Source: Streptomyces galbus
Lineage (GTDB): Bacteria > Actinomycetota > Actinomycetes > Streptomycetales > Streptomycetaceae
Assembly (NCBI RefSeq): GCF_005280195.1
Contig: NZ_SZPR01000019.1
Location: 186,001-250,000, forward strand
Reading direction: 5' to 3'
DNA length: 64,000 bases
Part shown: one piece after another, positions 25,301 through 33,195 of the stretch
Layout: each line of letters opens with the position of its first letter
Numbering within the stretch: the first letter of the stretch is position 1
Notes under the pieces: model-generated
What the model saw: only the letters and a program-made list of their open reading frames with translations
Database searches by the model: none
What the model was told of the DNA's origin: nothing
Program-made: the position numbers and the translations under genes

Positions 25301-26383
25301 TCAGGGAGCGGGAGACGTCGCCACGCCGCCGTCGCTCGCGCCGGTCTCCCGCAGGAAGCGGGCCTGGCGGTCGAGGAATCCCGCCGCGTACAGCTTCCGT
25401 GGTGCGAGGACGGCGGTCATGGTCAGCCGCAGCGACGAGCGTTCGGTGGCGTGGTCCACCAGCGAGTGGGTGGCGTCGGGGTAGTGCGCGACGCTCAGCG
25501 CGGCGGGGGGAAGGACCGCGCGGTACACGGTCTCCGTCTCCCTGACGTCCACGTTCACGTCGTGGCCGGCCAGCACGAGCAGGACGGGCGTTCCCCGCAC
25601 GGCGCGCAGGTCGGCGACCGCGTCGGAGGTGTAGTTCGCCGAGATGAAGCGCCAACGGGCCGCGGTGATGCCGCCCGTGTCACCGACCGCCGCGCGGTAC
25701 TCGTCGTAGGTCGCGCCCCTCCTCAGCAGGCGCACGGTCGTCTCGCGGCGGCGCAGCGCGGCCGCGACGCGCCGCTCGTCGGCGCCTTCCCGGTGGAGTT
25801 CGGCGAGCAGGTTGTAGCGGCCCTGCCGCAGCCAGTTGACGGCCGGCGAGACGGCGATGACGAAACGCAGGCGCCGGTCCTTCGCGGCGACCTTGGGCAG
25901 GACCCATCCGGCCTGGCTGGCGCCCCACAGCCCGATGCGACGGCCGTCGATCCCGGGGCGTCCGCGGGCCCAGGCGACCGCGGCGAGTGTCTCCTCGGCG
26001 CGGTCGTCCATGCTCTGGTCGAGCCAGTCGCCCTCCGAGCCGGCCACCCCCGGTTTGCTGAAGGACAGCGAGGCGTAACCCGCCCGCGCGAACGCCTCCC
26101 ACAGGGGCCGGTAGAAGGTGTCGTGGGTCGCGTCCACGGGCCCGTCGCCGTGCACGAAGACCACCAGCCCGAACGGCCCCTCGCCCGCCGGCGGGCGGGC
26201 CAGCACCCCCTCCAGGCGGTGACCGTGGTGCCGCAGCACCACGCGCTCCTCGCGGAGGTCGTAGGTGTTCTGCCACACCACGACCCCGCCGAGCCCGCCC
26301 GCCACGAGCAGGGCGCCCACCAGGGCCCACAGCAGGTACCGCCGGCCACGCCTCGCGCGGACCGTCCTCCGTCGTCCCAGCAC
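25301..26383 (-). CDS. membrane-anchored alpha/beta hydrolase (dienelactone hydrolase-like)
   Basis: The 360-residue protein has an N-terminal Arg-rich stretch and one transmembrane helix (about 15-37), then an extracellular-facing alpha/beta-hydrolase domain. FVHGDGPVDATHDTFYRP holds the oxyanion region, LWGASQAGW the nucleophile elbow (Gly-x-Ser-x-Gly), LVLAGHDVNVDV the acid and YPDATHSLVDH the His. Substrate is unknown. The GTG at 26383 is preferred because GGAGCGG lies just upstream; other in-frame starts extend into an AT-rich promoter region. It is divergent from the GNAT gene. Confidence 0.82.
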   Translation of the reverse strand: MLGRRRTVRARRGRRYLLWALVGALLVAGGLGGVVVWQNTYDLREERVVLRHHGHRLEGVLARPPAGEGPFGLVVFVHGDGPVDATHDTFYRPLWEAFARAGYASLSFSKPGVAGSEGDWLDQSMDDRAEETLAAVAWARGRPGIDGRRIGLWGASQAGWVLPKVAAKDRRLRFVIAVSPAVNWLRQGRYNLLAELHREGADERRVAAALRRRETTVRLLRRGATYDEYRAAVGDTGGITAARWRFISANYTSDAVADLRAVRGTPVLLVLAGHDVNVDVRETETVYRAVLPPAALSVAHYPDATHSLVDHATERSSLRLTMTAVLAPRKLYAAGFLDRQARFLRETGASDGGVATSPAP

Positions 26384-26394
26384 CGGACCGCTCC

Positions 26395-26462
26395 GATCTA
26401 TCGTTCGTCTATAAAACGCTCGTGCTAAGAATGAACGTATTAGAATCGATAGTGCAAGGTGA
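26395..26462. promoter_or_regulatory. AT-rich divergent promoter region
   Basis: This 65-70-bp stretch is strikingly AT-rich for the window and lies between the divergent hydrolase and GNAT genes. It has inverted CTATCG...CGATAG hexamers near its ends (about 26398 and 26448) and several -10-like hexamers (TAAGAA, TAATAC on the minus strand). No exact promoter can be chosen. Confidence 0.4.
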
Positions 26463-26486
26463 TCGAAAAGGCAGGGGGAGCAGGAC

Positions 26487-27125
26487 ATGGAGCCCACGGA
26501 CCCGAGGACCGAGGCCGTCACGTGCCGACGAGGGGTGCCCGAGGGGGCCGAGGCGGAGGTGGCCGCGCTGTACTGGGAAGCGTTCGGCCGCAAGCTCGGC
26601 CCCGCCCTCGACCCCCCTGAGACCGGGCGGGCCTTCATCGCCGCGCACCTCAACCACGACCGGGGCGTGACCGCCCTCGTCGACGGCAAGGTGGTCGGCA
26701 TTGCGGGCTACCATCTCGGCGGGCGCGCGCTGACCGGCGGTGGCGTGCCGGACGTCCTGTCCGCCTACGGCGTCCTTCGCGGCCTGCCCCGGCTCGCCGT
26801 GCTCGCCCTGTTCGAACGCATCCCCGAGGAGGCGGAACTCGTCATGGACGGCATCGCCGTGGACGCGCGCCACCGGGGCGGCGGGATCGGCAGCCTCCTG
26901 CTGGGGCAGGTCGCCGCCGTCGCCGCCGAGAACGGATGCCGGCGCATCCGGCTGGACGTCATCGACACCAACCCCCGGGCGCGCGCCCTGTACGAACGGC
27001 ACGGTTACGTCGCCCGGCGCACCGAGCGGACGCCCTGGCTGCGCCGGCTGCTGGGCTTCGGCGCGGTGACGACCATGTACCGACCCGTCACCGGGGCGGA
27101 CCGCATCGCGGGGGACGGGCGGTGA
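26487..27125 (+). CDS. GNAT-family N-acetyltransferase
   Basis: The 212-residue protein shows the GNAT order: beta strands around VTALVDGKVVGIAGYH, motif A as GIAVDARHRGGGIGSLLL (acetyl-CoA pyrophosphate loop R-x-x-G-x-G) at about 132-150, and motif B as NPRARALYERHGY at about 170-182. The acceptor is unknown. It starts at ATG 26487 with GGGGGAGCAGGAC upstream and overlaps the PaaX-like gene by 4 bases (GTGA), so the two are co-translated. A regulator-plus-acetyltransferase pair is the simplest reading. Confidence 0.82.
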   Translation: MEPTDPRTEAVTCRRGVPEGAEAEVAALYWEAFGRKLGPALDPPETGRAFIAAHLNHDRGVTALVDGKVVGIAGYHLGGRALTGGGVPDVLSAYGVLRGLPRLAVLALFERIPEEAELVMDGIAVDARHRGGGIGSLLLGQVAAVAAENGCRRIRLDVIDTNPRARALYERHGYVARRTERTPWLRRLLGFGAVTTMYRPVTGADRIAGDGR

Positions 27126-28051
27126 CGGCCGCCGCCACACCCGTCACCGGTACGGGGGCGGAAGGCCCTCCCCGGCCGGAGGTGCCCACCCGGCTGCTCG
27201 TGCACGCCCTCGTGCGGGAGGACGGCACCGTCGACGCCGCCGAGCTGTACGACGTCGCGGGCCTGCTCGGCATGACCGACCAACAGCTGCGCCTGTGCGT
27301 CAGACGCCTCGTCGCCGACGGGCGGTTCACCCAGGAGGGCCGCGGGCGCAAGGCCGTCCTGCGGGCCGTCGCCGACCCCACCGGCGCCCTCGCACCGGAC
27401 GCGGAGTACGTCCGCCACGCCTACCGGCAGGACGCCGGGCAGGCCCCCTGGAACGGTGTCTGGCACCTGTTCGCGTTCGCCGTCCCCGAATCCCGGCGCA
27501 CCCTCCGCGACGCCCTGCGGGACACCCTCCTCCACCTCGGTGCGGCCCCCCTCCAGGGCGGCCTCTACGTCACCGCCAACCCCGTCGCCGCCATCGTCGA
27601 GGCGCACGCCCGCCACCTGGGCGTCCTGGACTCCTTGACCTTCCTGACCAGCACCGACCTGCGCGTGGGCGCCCTCACCGACCCCGCCGCCCTGGCCGCC
27701 GGACTGTGGCCCCTGGACGAGGTCGCCGCCCGCTACGAACGGCTCACCGCCTTCGCGCGGCACTGCCTGACCCGGCTGGACGCGCCGGCAGGGGGCGACG
27801 GCACCGCGAGCGTGGCCGCCGGGCGGCTGGCGACGGCCGTGGAACTCGCGGCGGAGTTCACCAGGGCGATGGACCCCGACCCGCTGCTCCCGCCGGAGCT
27901 GCTGCCCCAGCCGTGGCCCGGCACCGAGGCGCGGCGCCTCACCGCCGACTGCTGGCACCACCTGCGCGGGACGGACACCGGCGGGCCGGCCGGGCTGCGC
28001 CTGTTCCGGCTCTACGGCGACACGCTCGGCGACGTGCCCGACACCCCTTGA
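27122..28051 (+). CDS. PaaX-family transcriptional regulator
   Basis: The 309-residue protein has an N-terminal winged-helix region (about 25-80: LVHALVREDGTVDAAELYDVAGLLGMTDQQLRLCVRRLVADG) and the PaaX central/C-terminal domains with WNGVWHLFAFAVPESRR, GAAPLQGGLYVTANP and LWPLDEVAARY. PaaX proteins repress aromatic (phenylacetyl-CoA) catabolism in other bacteria, but no such genes are adjacent here. The start GTG 27122 overlaps the GNAT stop. Confidence 0.78.
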   Translation: MTAAATPVTGTGAEGPPRPEVPTRLLVHALVREDGTVDAAELYDVAGLLGMTDQQLRLCVRRLVADGRFTQEGRGRKAVLRAVADPTGALAPDAEYVRHAYRQDAGQAPWNGVWHLFAFAVPESRRTLRDALRDTLLHLGAAPLQGGLYVTANPVAAIVEAHARHLGVLDSLTFLTSTDLRVGALTDPAALAAGLWPLDEVAARYERLTAFARHCLTRLDAPAGGDGTASVAAGRLATAVELAAEFTRAMDPDPLLPPELLPQPWPGTEARRLTADCWHHLRGTDTGGPAGLRLFRLYGDTLGDVPDTP

Positions 28052-28095
28052 GGGCGCGGTACAGGGGAGGACGCCCGGGGGTGAGTGATCCCCGC

Positions 28096-28129
28096 CCGGG
28101 CCGGCAGCCGGTCAGCGGTGCCGGCCCGG
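28096..28129. terminator. bidirectional terminator
   Basis: An 11-bp stem (CCGGGCCGGCA and complement) closes a 12-base loop between the convergent PaaX-like and oxygenase genes. Confidence 0.7.
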
Positions 28130-28137
28130 CGGCCGGC

Positions 28138-29178
28138 TCACGCCGGGGTCAGCAGTCCCGCGTGGTGCCGCCGGGCGACCAGCGGGTGCGCGCGCAGCTT
28201 GCCCTTGAGCTCGTTGTAGCCGTACTCGGCGAACAGCGGGTTGGCCGGGTCGTCCGTGGCGCCGGGCGCCGCCTGGGCGTGCGGGAACGGCAGCGGCTCC
28301 ACGCGCGCGTCCAGGCGCGGGTTGTAGAAGAACGGCACCGAGTAGCGCTCCACCGCCCCGGGCGGCGAGACCACGCGGTGGTTGGTGGCGAGCAGGTAGC
28401 CGTCGGTGGCGACCTCCAGGAGTTCGCCGAGGTTCACCACGAACGCCCCGTCGATCGGCGGGACGTCGTGGAACTGCCCGTCCTCGCGCTGCACCTGCAG
28501 CCCGCCCACCTCGTCCTGCAGCAGCAGGGTCAGGAAGCCGTAGTCCTTGTGCGCGCCGACGCCCTGGTCGGCGCCGTCCCCGGCGCTGCCGGGGTAGCGC
28601 ACCAGCTTGAGCTGCGGGTGGGCCCGGTCGCCGAAGACGGGGTCGTAGAAGTCGGCGGGCGCGCCGATCGAGGCGAGCAGCTCGTGCAGCAGCCGCTCGG
28701 CGACCGCGCTCAGCCGCTCGATCCAGTGCAGCGCGGCAGCGCGCAGCTCCGGCAGCGACGCGGGCCACTGGTTGGGCCCCTGCAGCCACCAGTACGCCGG
28801 CTCCCCGGGGCCCGGCACCCGGGCCGGCCGTTCGGCGCCGATGTCGAGCTGGTCGCGCCAGTCGCGCCGGCCGCCGGTGCGCTCGTCGCCGGTGCGGGTG
28901 TAGCCGCGGAAGTGGGGGGAGCGGACGTTGTCGAGGGCGAGCCGCTCGGCCTCCGGCAGGGCGAAGAACCGGCGCATGGCGGTCAGCAGCCCGTCGGTCT
29001 CCTGCCGGGTCACGCCGTGCCCGATGAGCTGGAAGAAGCCCACGTCGTGGGCGGCGCTGTGCAACTGGGCGCGCAGCAGGGCCCGCGCGCGGGGTCCGCG
29101 GTCGGCGGCGGACAGGTCGATGATCGGGAGCTGCCGCTGGGCGGGGTGCGTCGCTACGGGGGTGGGTGCGTGCGTCAT
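28138..29178 (-). CDS. isopenicillin N synthase-like Fe(II)/2-oxoglutarate oxygenase
   Basis: The 346-residue protein has the DIOX_N domain (LPIIDLSAADRG, GFFQLIGHGV) and the double-stranded beta-helix with the metal triad: GAHKDYGFLTLL (His-x-Asp) and TNHRVVSPPGAVERYS (His, plus Arg-x-Ser for the 2-oxoglutarate carboxylate). It therefore should hydroxylate or oxidise a small molecule using Fe(II) and O2. A primary-metabolic dioxygenase of the flavanone/GA-oxidase-like superfamily is more likely than antibiotic synthesis, as no NRPS genes are near. The start ATG 29178 lies 162 bases downstream of a small leader peptide on the same strand. Confidence 0.85.
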   Translation of the reverse strand: MTHAPTPVATHPAQRQLPIIDLSAADRGPRARALLRAQLHSAAHDVGFFQLIGHGVTRQETDGLLTAMRRFFALPEAERLALDNVRSPHFRGYTRTGDERTGGRRDWRDQLDIGAERPARVPGPGEPAYWWLQGPNQWPASLPELRAAALHWIERLSAVAERLLHELLASIGAPADFYDPVFGDRAHPQLKLVRYPGSAGDGADQGVGAHKDYGFLTLLLQDEVGGLQVQREDGQFHDVPPIDGAFVVNLGELLEVATDGYLLATNHRVVSPPGAVERYSVPFFYNPRLDARVEPLPFPHAQAAPGATDDPANPLFAEYGYNELKGKLRAHPLVARRHHAGLLTPA

Positions 29179-29340
29179 GAGGTGTCCGCGGGGTGTACGG
29201 GCTCGGCGAGAGCTGACGGAAAGCCGCTCGGGTGGAGCGGGGGAGGGGAGGCGGCGGTGACCGCGAGAGGGGCGCCGGCGAGGCGCGGGGAGAAGCTCGG
29301 ACCACTGGGGGCCGGACGGCTCGGCGGGAGCCGGGGCGGC

Positions 29341-29415
29341 TCAGAGGGAGCGTCGACAGCCCATGCTCGTGACGCGGACGAAGTCCACGTGGCGGCGTCG
29401 AACGAGCGAAAGCAT
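29341..29415 (-). CDS. putative leader peptide (24 aa, RRRHVDF type)
   Basis: The short frame encodes 24 residues beginning MLSLVRRRHVDFVRVTSMG and including one Cys. It resembles the actinobacterial leader peptides (R-R-x-H-V/I-D-L/F motif with Cys) placed upstream of genes under cysteine or sulfur control. It ends 162 bases before the oxygenase start on the same strand. There is no Shine-Dalgarno, but TACCCT lies 6 bases upstream (29422-29427), fitting leaderless translation. Confidence 0.6.
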   Translation of the reverse strand: MLSLVRRRHVDFVRVTSMGCRRSL

Positions 29416-29421
29416 GGCGTC

Positions 29422-29427
29422 AGGGTA
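29422..29427 (-). promoter_or_regulatory. -10 element of the leader peptide transcript
   Basis: TACCCT on the minus strand ends 6 bases before the leader ATG. The -35 region is not clear. Confidence 0.4.
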
Positions 29428-29466
29428 CCGCTCGCCCGGAAGACCCGTACAGCGCGCGGACCGGAA

Positions 29467-29482
29467 CCGGAAGATCTTCCGG
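29467..29482. repeat. 16-bp perfect palindrome
   Basis: CCGGAAGATCTTCCGG is perfectly symmetrical. It lies between the leader peptide and the three-way-junction element, so it may be an operator or a small hairpin in RNA. Confidence 0.6.
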
Positions 29483-29490
29483 ACATGCAG

Positions 29491-29555
29491 CGACCCGCGA
29501 GTCTGGTTCCTCCCGGGGGAGGAGCCGGCCGGACGTACCGGCGACTCGCGGGTCG
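29491..29555. ncRNA. compact three-way-junction fold in the oxygenase upstream region
   Basis: An outer perfect 13-bp stem (CGACCCGCGAGTC at 29491-29503 with 29543-29555) encloses two hairpins, 29505-29526 and 29528-29542, separated by single unpaired bases. The second hairpin is GCCGG-ACGTA-CCGGC. In the first, one pair is G-U on the plus strand but C-A on the minus strand, slightly favouring a plus-strand RNA. It may be a structured RNA, attenuator or bidirectional terminator. Expression is not shown. Confidence 0.4.
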
Positions 29556-29580
29556 GGTGACTGCGTGGAACTGGCCGGCT

Positions 29581-29599
29581 GCGTGTGTCGCGCACACGC
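29581..29599. repeat. small hairpin after the 12-codon frame
   Basis: GCGTGTG and its complement form a 7-bp stem with a 5-base loop. On the minus strand it follows the 12-codon frame by about 36 bases and could be part of an early termination signal. Confidence 0.4.
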
Positions 29600-29634
29600 T
29601 GGTCCGGCGCCGAACCGAGTCTGACGGCGGACCG

Positions 29635-29673
29635 CTAGCCCGCAGTCACCTCTTCCGTCCGGTATGCATACAT
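29635..29673 (-). CDS. 12-codon upstream ORF with perfect Shine-Dalgarno
   Basis: The frame encodes MYAYRTEEVTAG. The sequence AAAGGAGGTG (29683-29692 on the minus strand) is a full match to the 16S 3' end and is correctly spaced. A strong promoter lies immediately upstream. Such a good translation start for so short a frame suggests a regulatory upstream ORF, but I do not recognise the peptide. Confidence 0.5.
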   Translation of the reverse strand: MYAYRTEEVTAG

Positions 29674-29706
29674 CTGCCGAACCACCTCCTTTCCGAAGTG
29701 CTAGCC

Positions 29707-29735
29707 ACCCTAGGAACCGTTCGCCGCCGGATCAA
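29707..29735 (-). promoter_or_regulatory. strong vegetative promoter of the 12-codon ORF transcript
   Basis: On the minus strand TTGATC (29730-29735), a 17-base spacer and TAGGGT (29707-29712) form one of the best HrdB-type promoters in the window. The transcript would begin near 29700 and read toward the leader peptide and the oxygenase gene. Confidence 0.7.
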
Positions 29736-29844
29736 CCGTTTTTTTCCACGAACCCGCTGCGGGCCCCGCCGGACCGTCCCGAGACACCGTTGACGGGCCC
29801 GCGGCGGGAGCGCGCCGGGGCCGCTCCGCTCTTTAACGATTGCT

Positions 29845-29858
29845 CTGCAATATTGCAG
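29845..29858. promoter_or_regulatory. 14-bp perfect palindrome, candidate operator
   Basis: CTGCAATATTGCAG is perfectly symmetrical and AT-rich at the centre. It lies between the minus-strand promoter at 29707 and the PAS-domain gene at 29977. No regulator is assigned. Confidence 0.5.
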
Positions 29859-29976
29859 GAACCCTGTGTGTGCTCCATCACGTTCGAGTTGAATGAAGGC
29901 CAGGGAAAGGGCCGGTGGCGGCCCGTGAGCGAACCGGCGCGCCGTCGCTGCCGACGCGGCCGGCATGGGGGTCCAG

Positions 29977-31479
29977 GTGAGTGCTTCCCGGCGTAGTGGG
30001 ACCACGGACGAGCTGGGGCCGGACGACGGCCCCGAGCCGCCCGACCGGGGCGGTTCCGGCTCCGGCACCCCGCCGCCCGGCGGTCCCGGCCACCCCGATC
30101 ACCCCGACGGCGCCGACCTGCTCGCCGCGCTCCTGGACGGCATGGACGCGGCGCTGTGCGCCTTCGACGCGGACGGCGTCGTCACCCACTGGAACCGGGA
30201 GGCCGAGCGCATCCTCGGCTGGACGGCCGCGGAGGCCGTCGGCCGGCACGGGTTCGCCGGCTGGGCGGTGCGCGAGGCGGACGCCGAGGAGGTCGAGGGC
30301 CGGCTGCGGGCGGCCATGCGCGCCCCGGGCCGCCAGGTGCACGAGTTCGCGCTGGTCACCAAGGACGGCGGCCGGGTCCTGGTGCGCACCCAGTCCGCCG
30401 CGGTGCGCGGCCCCGACGGCACGCCCGCCGGCCTGTACTGCGCGTTCAGCGAGGTGCACGCCCAGATCGACCTGGAGCGGTCCATCGCGCTGAGCGAGGC
30501 ACTGCTGGAGGACGCCTCCTGGGGCGTGGTCCTGGTCGACGCCGACCTGCGGCCCGCCGTCGTCAACGCGCACGCGGCGCGCGCGCTGGGCACCGGCCGC
30601 ACGGCCGCGCTGGGCCGCCCGCTGGGCGAGCTGCTCACCCACGGCGTGGAGGAGGTGGAGAACGCCCTCACGCACGTCCTCGCCGAGGGCGCCCCGCCGG
30701 CGCTCGCCGAGATGTGGGTCGGGGTGCGCACCCCGGACGGCGAGAAGCGGCGCTGCTGGCGCAGCGGCTTCCTGCGCCTGGCCTCCCCGCTCGCGGAGGA
30801 ACCCGTGCCGCTCGGCGTGGGCTGGGTGTTCCAGGACGTCACCGAGGCCAAGCAGGGCGAGCAGGAGGCGTCCGTGCTGCGCTTCCGCGGCAACCAGCTC
30901 CACCGGGCCGCCCGCGCGGCCGCCGAGTGCGAGGACCCCGCCGAGGCGGTCACCGTCCACCTCGACTTCGCCCTCGCCGGATTCGCCGACCACGCGCTGA
31001 TCGACCGCGTCACCGGCGGTACGGCGCCGTCGGAGGGCGGCGCGACGGGCGCGGGCGGGGGGCGCCCGCCCGGGGCTCCGCTGCGGCTGGTCCGCATCGT
31101 CGAGACCCCCTCCGGCGGCGGCCCGGGCCCCAGCACGCTCACCGGCCGCGCGGGGCTGCCCGCGCGCTACGCCGAGGGCCACCCGGCGCTGCAGTGCGTG
31201 GCCCGCGCCGGGTCCGTGCGGGCCGGCGCCGGCAGCGTGCCGCCCGACCAGGCCCGCGAGTGGGCGCGCGCCCGCCAGTGGCCCGAGGACACGGTGCACG
31301 CCCTGTGCGCGGCGCTGCGCAGCCGGGGCCGCACGCTCGGCGTCGTGACGTTCCTGCGCGGGCGCGGCCGCAGCCCCTTCGAGCGTTCCGACACGGCCTA
31401 CGCGGAGGACGTGGCCGTGCGGATCGCGGCGGCCCTGGACCTCGCGGAGGCGGTGGGCGACCGGGGCCGGGACACCTGA
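29977..31479 (+). CDS. PAS-domain sensor protein with C-terminal GAF-like region
   Basis: The 500-residue protein has a Gly/Pro-rich N terminus, a first PAS domain (about 50-155: LLDGMDAALCAFDADGVVTHWN, ILGWTAAEAVG), a second PAS-like domain (about 170-290: WGVVLVDADLRPAVVN) ending in GWVFQDVTEAKQ, and a GAF-like C-terminal part (about 305-490) ending RSPFERSDTAYAEDVAVRIAAALDLA. The phosphatase or kinase domain found in longer relatives is absent, so it may be a sensor partner. The GTG at 29977 has GGGGG just upstream; ATG 29965 is an alternative start. Confidence 0.78.
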   Translation: MSASRRSGTTDELGPDDGPEPPDRGGSGSGTPPPGGPGHPDHPDGADLLAALLDGMDAALCAFDADGVVTHWNREAERILGWTAAEAVGRHGFAGWAVREADAEEVEGRLRAAMRAPGRQVHEFALVTKDGGRVLVRTQSAAVRGPDGTPAGLYCAFSEVHAQIDLERSIALSEALLEDASWGVVLVDADLRPAVVNAHAARALGTGRTAALGRPLGELLTHGVEEVENALTHVLAEGAPPALAEMWVGVRTPDGEKRRCWRSGFLRLASPLAEEPVPLGVGWVFQDVTEAKQGEQEASVLRFRGNQLHRAARAAAECEDPAEAVTVHLDFALAGFADHALIDRVTGGTAPSEGGATGAGGGRPPGAPLRLVRIVETPSGGGPGPSTLTGRAGLPARYAEGHPALQCVARAGSVRAGAGSVPPDQAREWARARQWPEDTVHALCAALRSRGRTLGVVTFLRGRGRSPFERSDTAYAEDVAVRIAAALDLAEAVGDRGRDT

Positions 31480-31528
31480 CGGTTCGCCGCCGCGATCGCC
31501 GCGATCGCCGCGGTCGTCCGCCCCGGCG

Positions 31529-32284
31529 TCAGTGCCGGTAGAAGATGCGCGCCCCGTACTCGTCCATGATCCGCCCGTTCCACTCGTGGCCGCCGTCGAC
31601 GTTGCCCGAGCGCAGCAGCGGCGGCTCGACGCCCCGCTCGGCCAGGGAGCCGGCCGCGGTGGCCATGACCGCCTGGAGCAGCGCGGTGGTGACCACGGTG
31701 GAGGCGGGCGCGAACGGCGCGGGCACCGAGTCCAGGGTCAGCTCGGCGTCCCCCACCGCGATCTTCGAGTCCAGGACGACGTCGCAGTGGTCCTTCAGGA
31801 AGGTGCCGGAGGAGTGCCGGGACTTGGTCTCCGTCGCGTACGCCACCGACGTCACGCCGATGACCCGGACGCCGAGGGCGCGGGCGTTGAGGGCCATCTC
31901 CACGGGCAGGGCGTTGCGGCCGGACAGCGAGATGATCACCAGGGCGTCGCCGGCGCCGATCGGGGAGGTGTCCAGCACGGCGCTCGCGAGGCCGTCGACC
32001 CGCTCCAGGGCGGAGCCGAGGGTGGCCGGGGTGACGTCGACGCCGACGGTGCCCGGCACGGCGAGCAGGTTCATCAGCGCCAGTCCGCCGGCCCGGTAGA
32101 CGACGTCCTGCGCGGCGAGGGAGGAGTGACCGGCGCCGAAGGCGAAGAGCCGGCCGCCGTCGGCCACGGTGTCCGCGAGGAGCTTCCCGGCGGCCTCGAC
32201 GGCCTCGGCCTCCTCGTCGCGGACCCGCTGCAGGAGCCCGATCGCCGCGTCGAAGAACTGCCCACCGAGCCTGCGGTCGCTCAT
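31529..32284 (-). CDS. SIS-domain sugar isomerase-like protein (UPF0309 type)
   Basis: The 251-residue protein is a single SIS domain. Phosphosugar-binding motifs are FAFGAGHSSLAAQDVVYRAGG (in two halves, about 48-68) and VIISLSGRNALPVEMAL (about 115-130). Members bind phosphosugars, acting as isomerases or sugar-phosphate-sensing domains; the substrate here is unknown. The ATG 32284 has AAAGGGG 11 bases upstream. It is divergent from dmdR1, with 225 bases between the starts. Confidence 0.82.
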   Translation of the reverse strand: MSDRRLGGQFFDAAIGLLQRVRDEEAEAVEAAGKLLADTVADGGRLFAFGAGHSSLAAQDVVYRAGGLALMNLLAVPGTVGVDVTPATLGSALERVDGLASAVLDTSPIGAGDALVIISLSGRNALPVEMALNARALGVRVIGVTSVAYATETKSRHSSGTFLKDHCDVVLDSKIAVGDAELTLDSVPAPFAPASTVVTTALLQAVMATAAGSLAERGVEPPLLRSGNVDGGHEWNGRIMDEYGARIFYRH

Positions 32285-32493
32285 CCGAGGGGCCCCTTTG
32301 CCGAGTCGGGTGTCCGTGTCGCGGATCACCGTGCGGTCTGGACCAGTGGGATGTCAATACGGCGGGCGGCCGGGCGCGGGCCCGCGCGGCGGGGTCCCCC
32401 TTTCCTCGGCACGGCACGGTTGTCAGTGGGATCCGGCAGAATTGAGGTCAGGGCCAGCGCACGCGCCGGAGAGCCGTCCAGCCTCCGGGACAC

Positions 32494-33195
32494 TCATCGA
32501 GGGGCACGTATGTCCGGACTCATCGACACCACGGAGATGTATCTCCGCACCATCCTCGAGCTGGAGGAGGAGGGTGTCGTCCCCATGCGCGCCCGCATCG
32601 CCGAGCGGCTCGACCAGAGTGGTCCGACGGTCAGCCAGACGGTCGCGCGCATGGAGCGCGACGGCCTGGTGTCCGTCGCCAGCGACCGGCACCTGGAGCT
32701 GACCGACGAGGGCCGCCGCCTCGCCACGCGCGTGATGCGCAAGCACCGCCTCGCCGAGTGCCTCCTCGTCGACGTGATCGGCCTGGAGTGGGAGCAGGTG
32801 CACGCCGAGGCCTGCCGCTGGGAGCACGTGATGAGCGAGGCCGTCGAGCGGCGCGTGCTGGAGCTGCTGCGCCACCCCACCGAGTCGCCGTACGGCAACC
32901 CGATCCCGGGCCTGGAGGAGCTGGGCGAGAAGGACGGCGCCGACCCGTTCCTGGACGAGGGCATGGTCTCGCTGGCCGAGCTCCACCCGGGCCTGGAGGG
33001 CAAGACGGTGGTCGTGCGCCGGATCGGCGAGCCCATCCAGACCGACGCCCAGCTCATGTACACCCTGCGCCGCGCCGGGGTGCAGCCCGGCTCCGTGGTG
33101 AGCGTCACCGAGTCGGCCGGCGGGGTGCTGGTCGGCAGCGGGGGCGAGGCCGCCGAGCTCGCGTCGGACGTCGCCTCCCACGTCTTCGTCGCCAA
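32494..33195 (-). CDS. antisense ORF over dmdR1 (Adm-like), speculative
   Basis: A 233-codon frame with an ATG start runs antiparallel to nearly the whole of dmdR1. In S. coelicolor an antiparallel gene, adm, has been reported opposite dmdR1 and linked to siderophore and antibiotic production. High-GC coding strands often leave such long antisense frames open by chance, and the Ser/Arg-rich product has no recognised fold. It is listed only because of that published precedent. Confidence 0.25.
   Translation of the reverse strand: MATKTWEATSDASSAASPPLPTSTPPADSVTLTTEPGCTPARRRVYMSWASVWMGSPIRRTTTVLPSRPGWSSASETMPSSRNGSAPSFSPSSSRPGIGLPYGDSVGWRSSSSTRRSTASLITCSQRQASACTCSHSRPITSTRRHSARRCLRITRVARRRPSSVSSRCRSLATDTRPSRSMRATVWLTVGPLWSSRSAMRARMGTTPSSSSSRMVRRYISVVSMSPDIRAPR

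Noticed and set aside
28138..29178. True isopenicillin N synthase of a beta-lactam cluster
   Set aside because: No ACV synthetase or other beta-lactam genes are present; the family is broad.
31485..31520. GATCGCCGC short tandem repeats
   Set aside because: Only about two and a half copies at a gene end; likely simple sequence drift with no supporting context.
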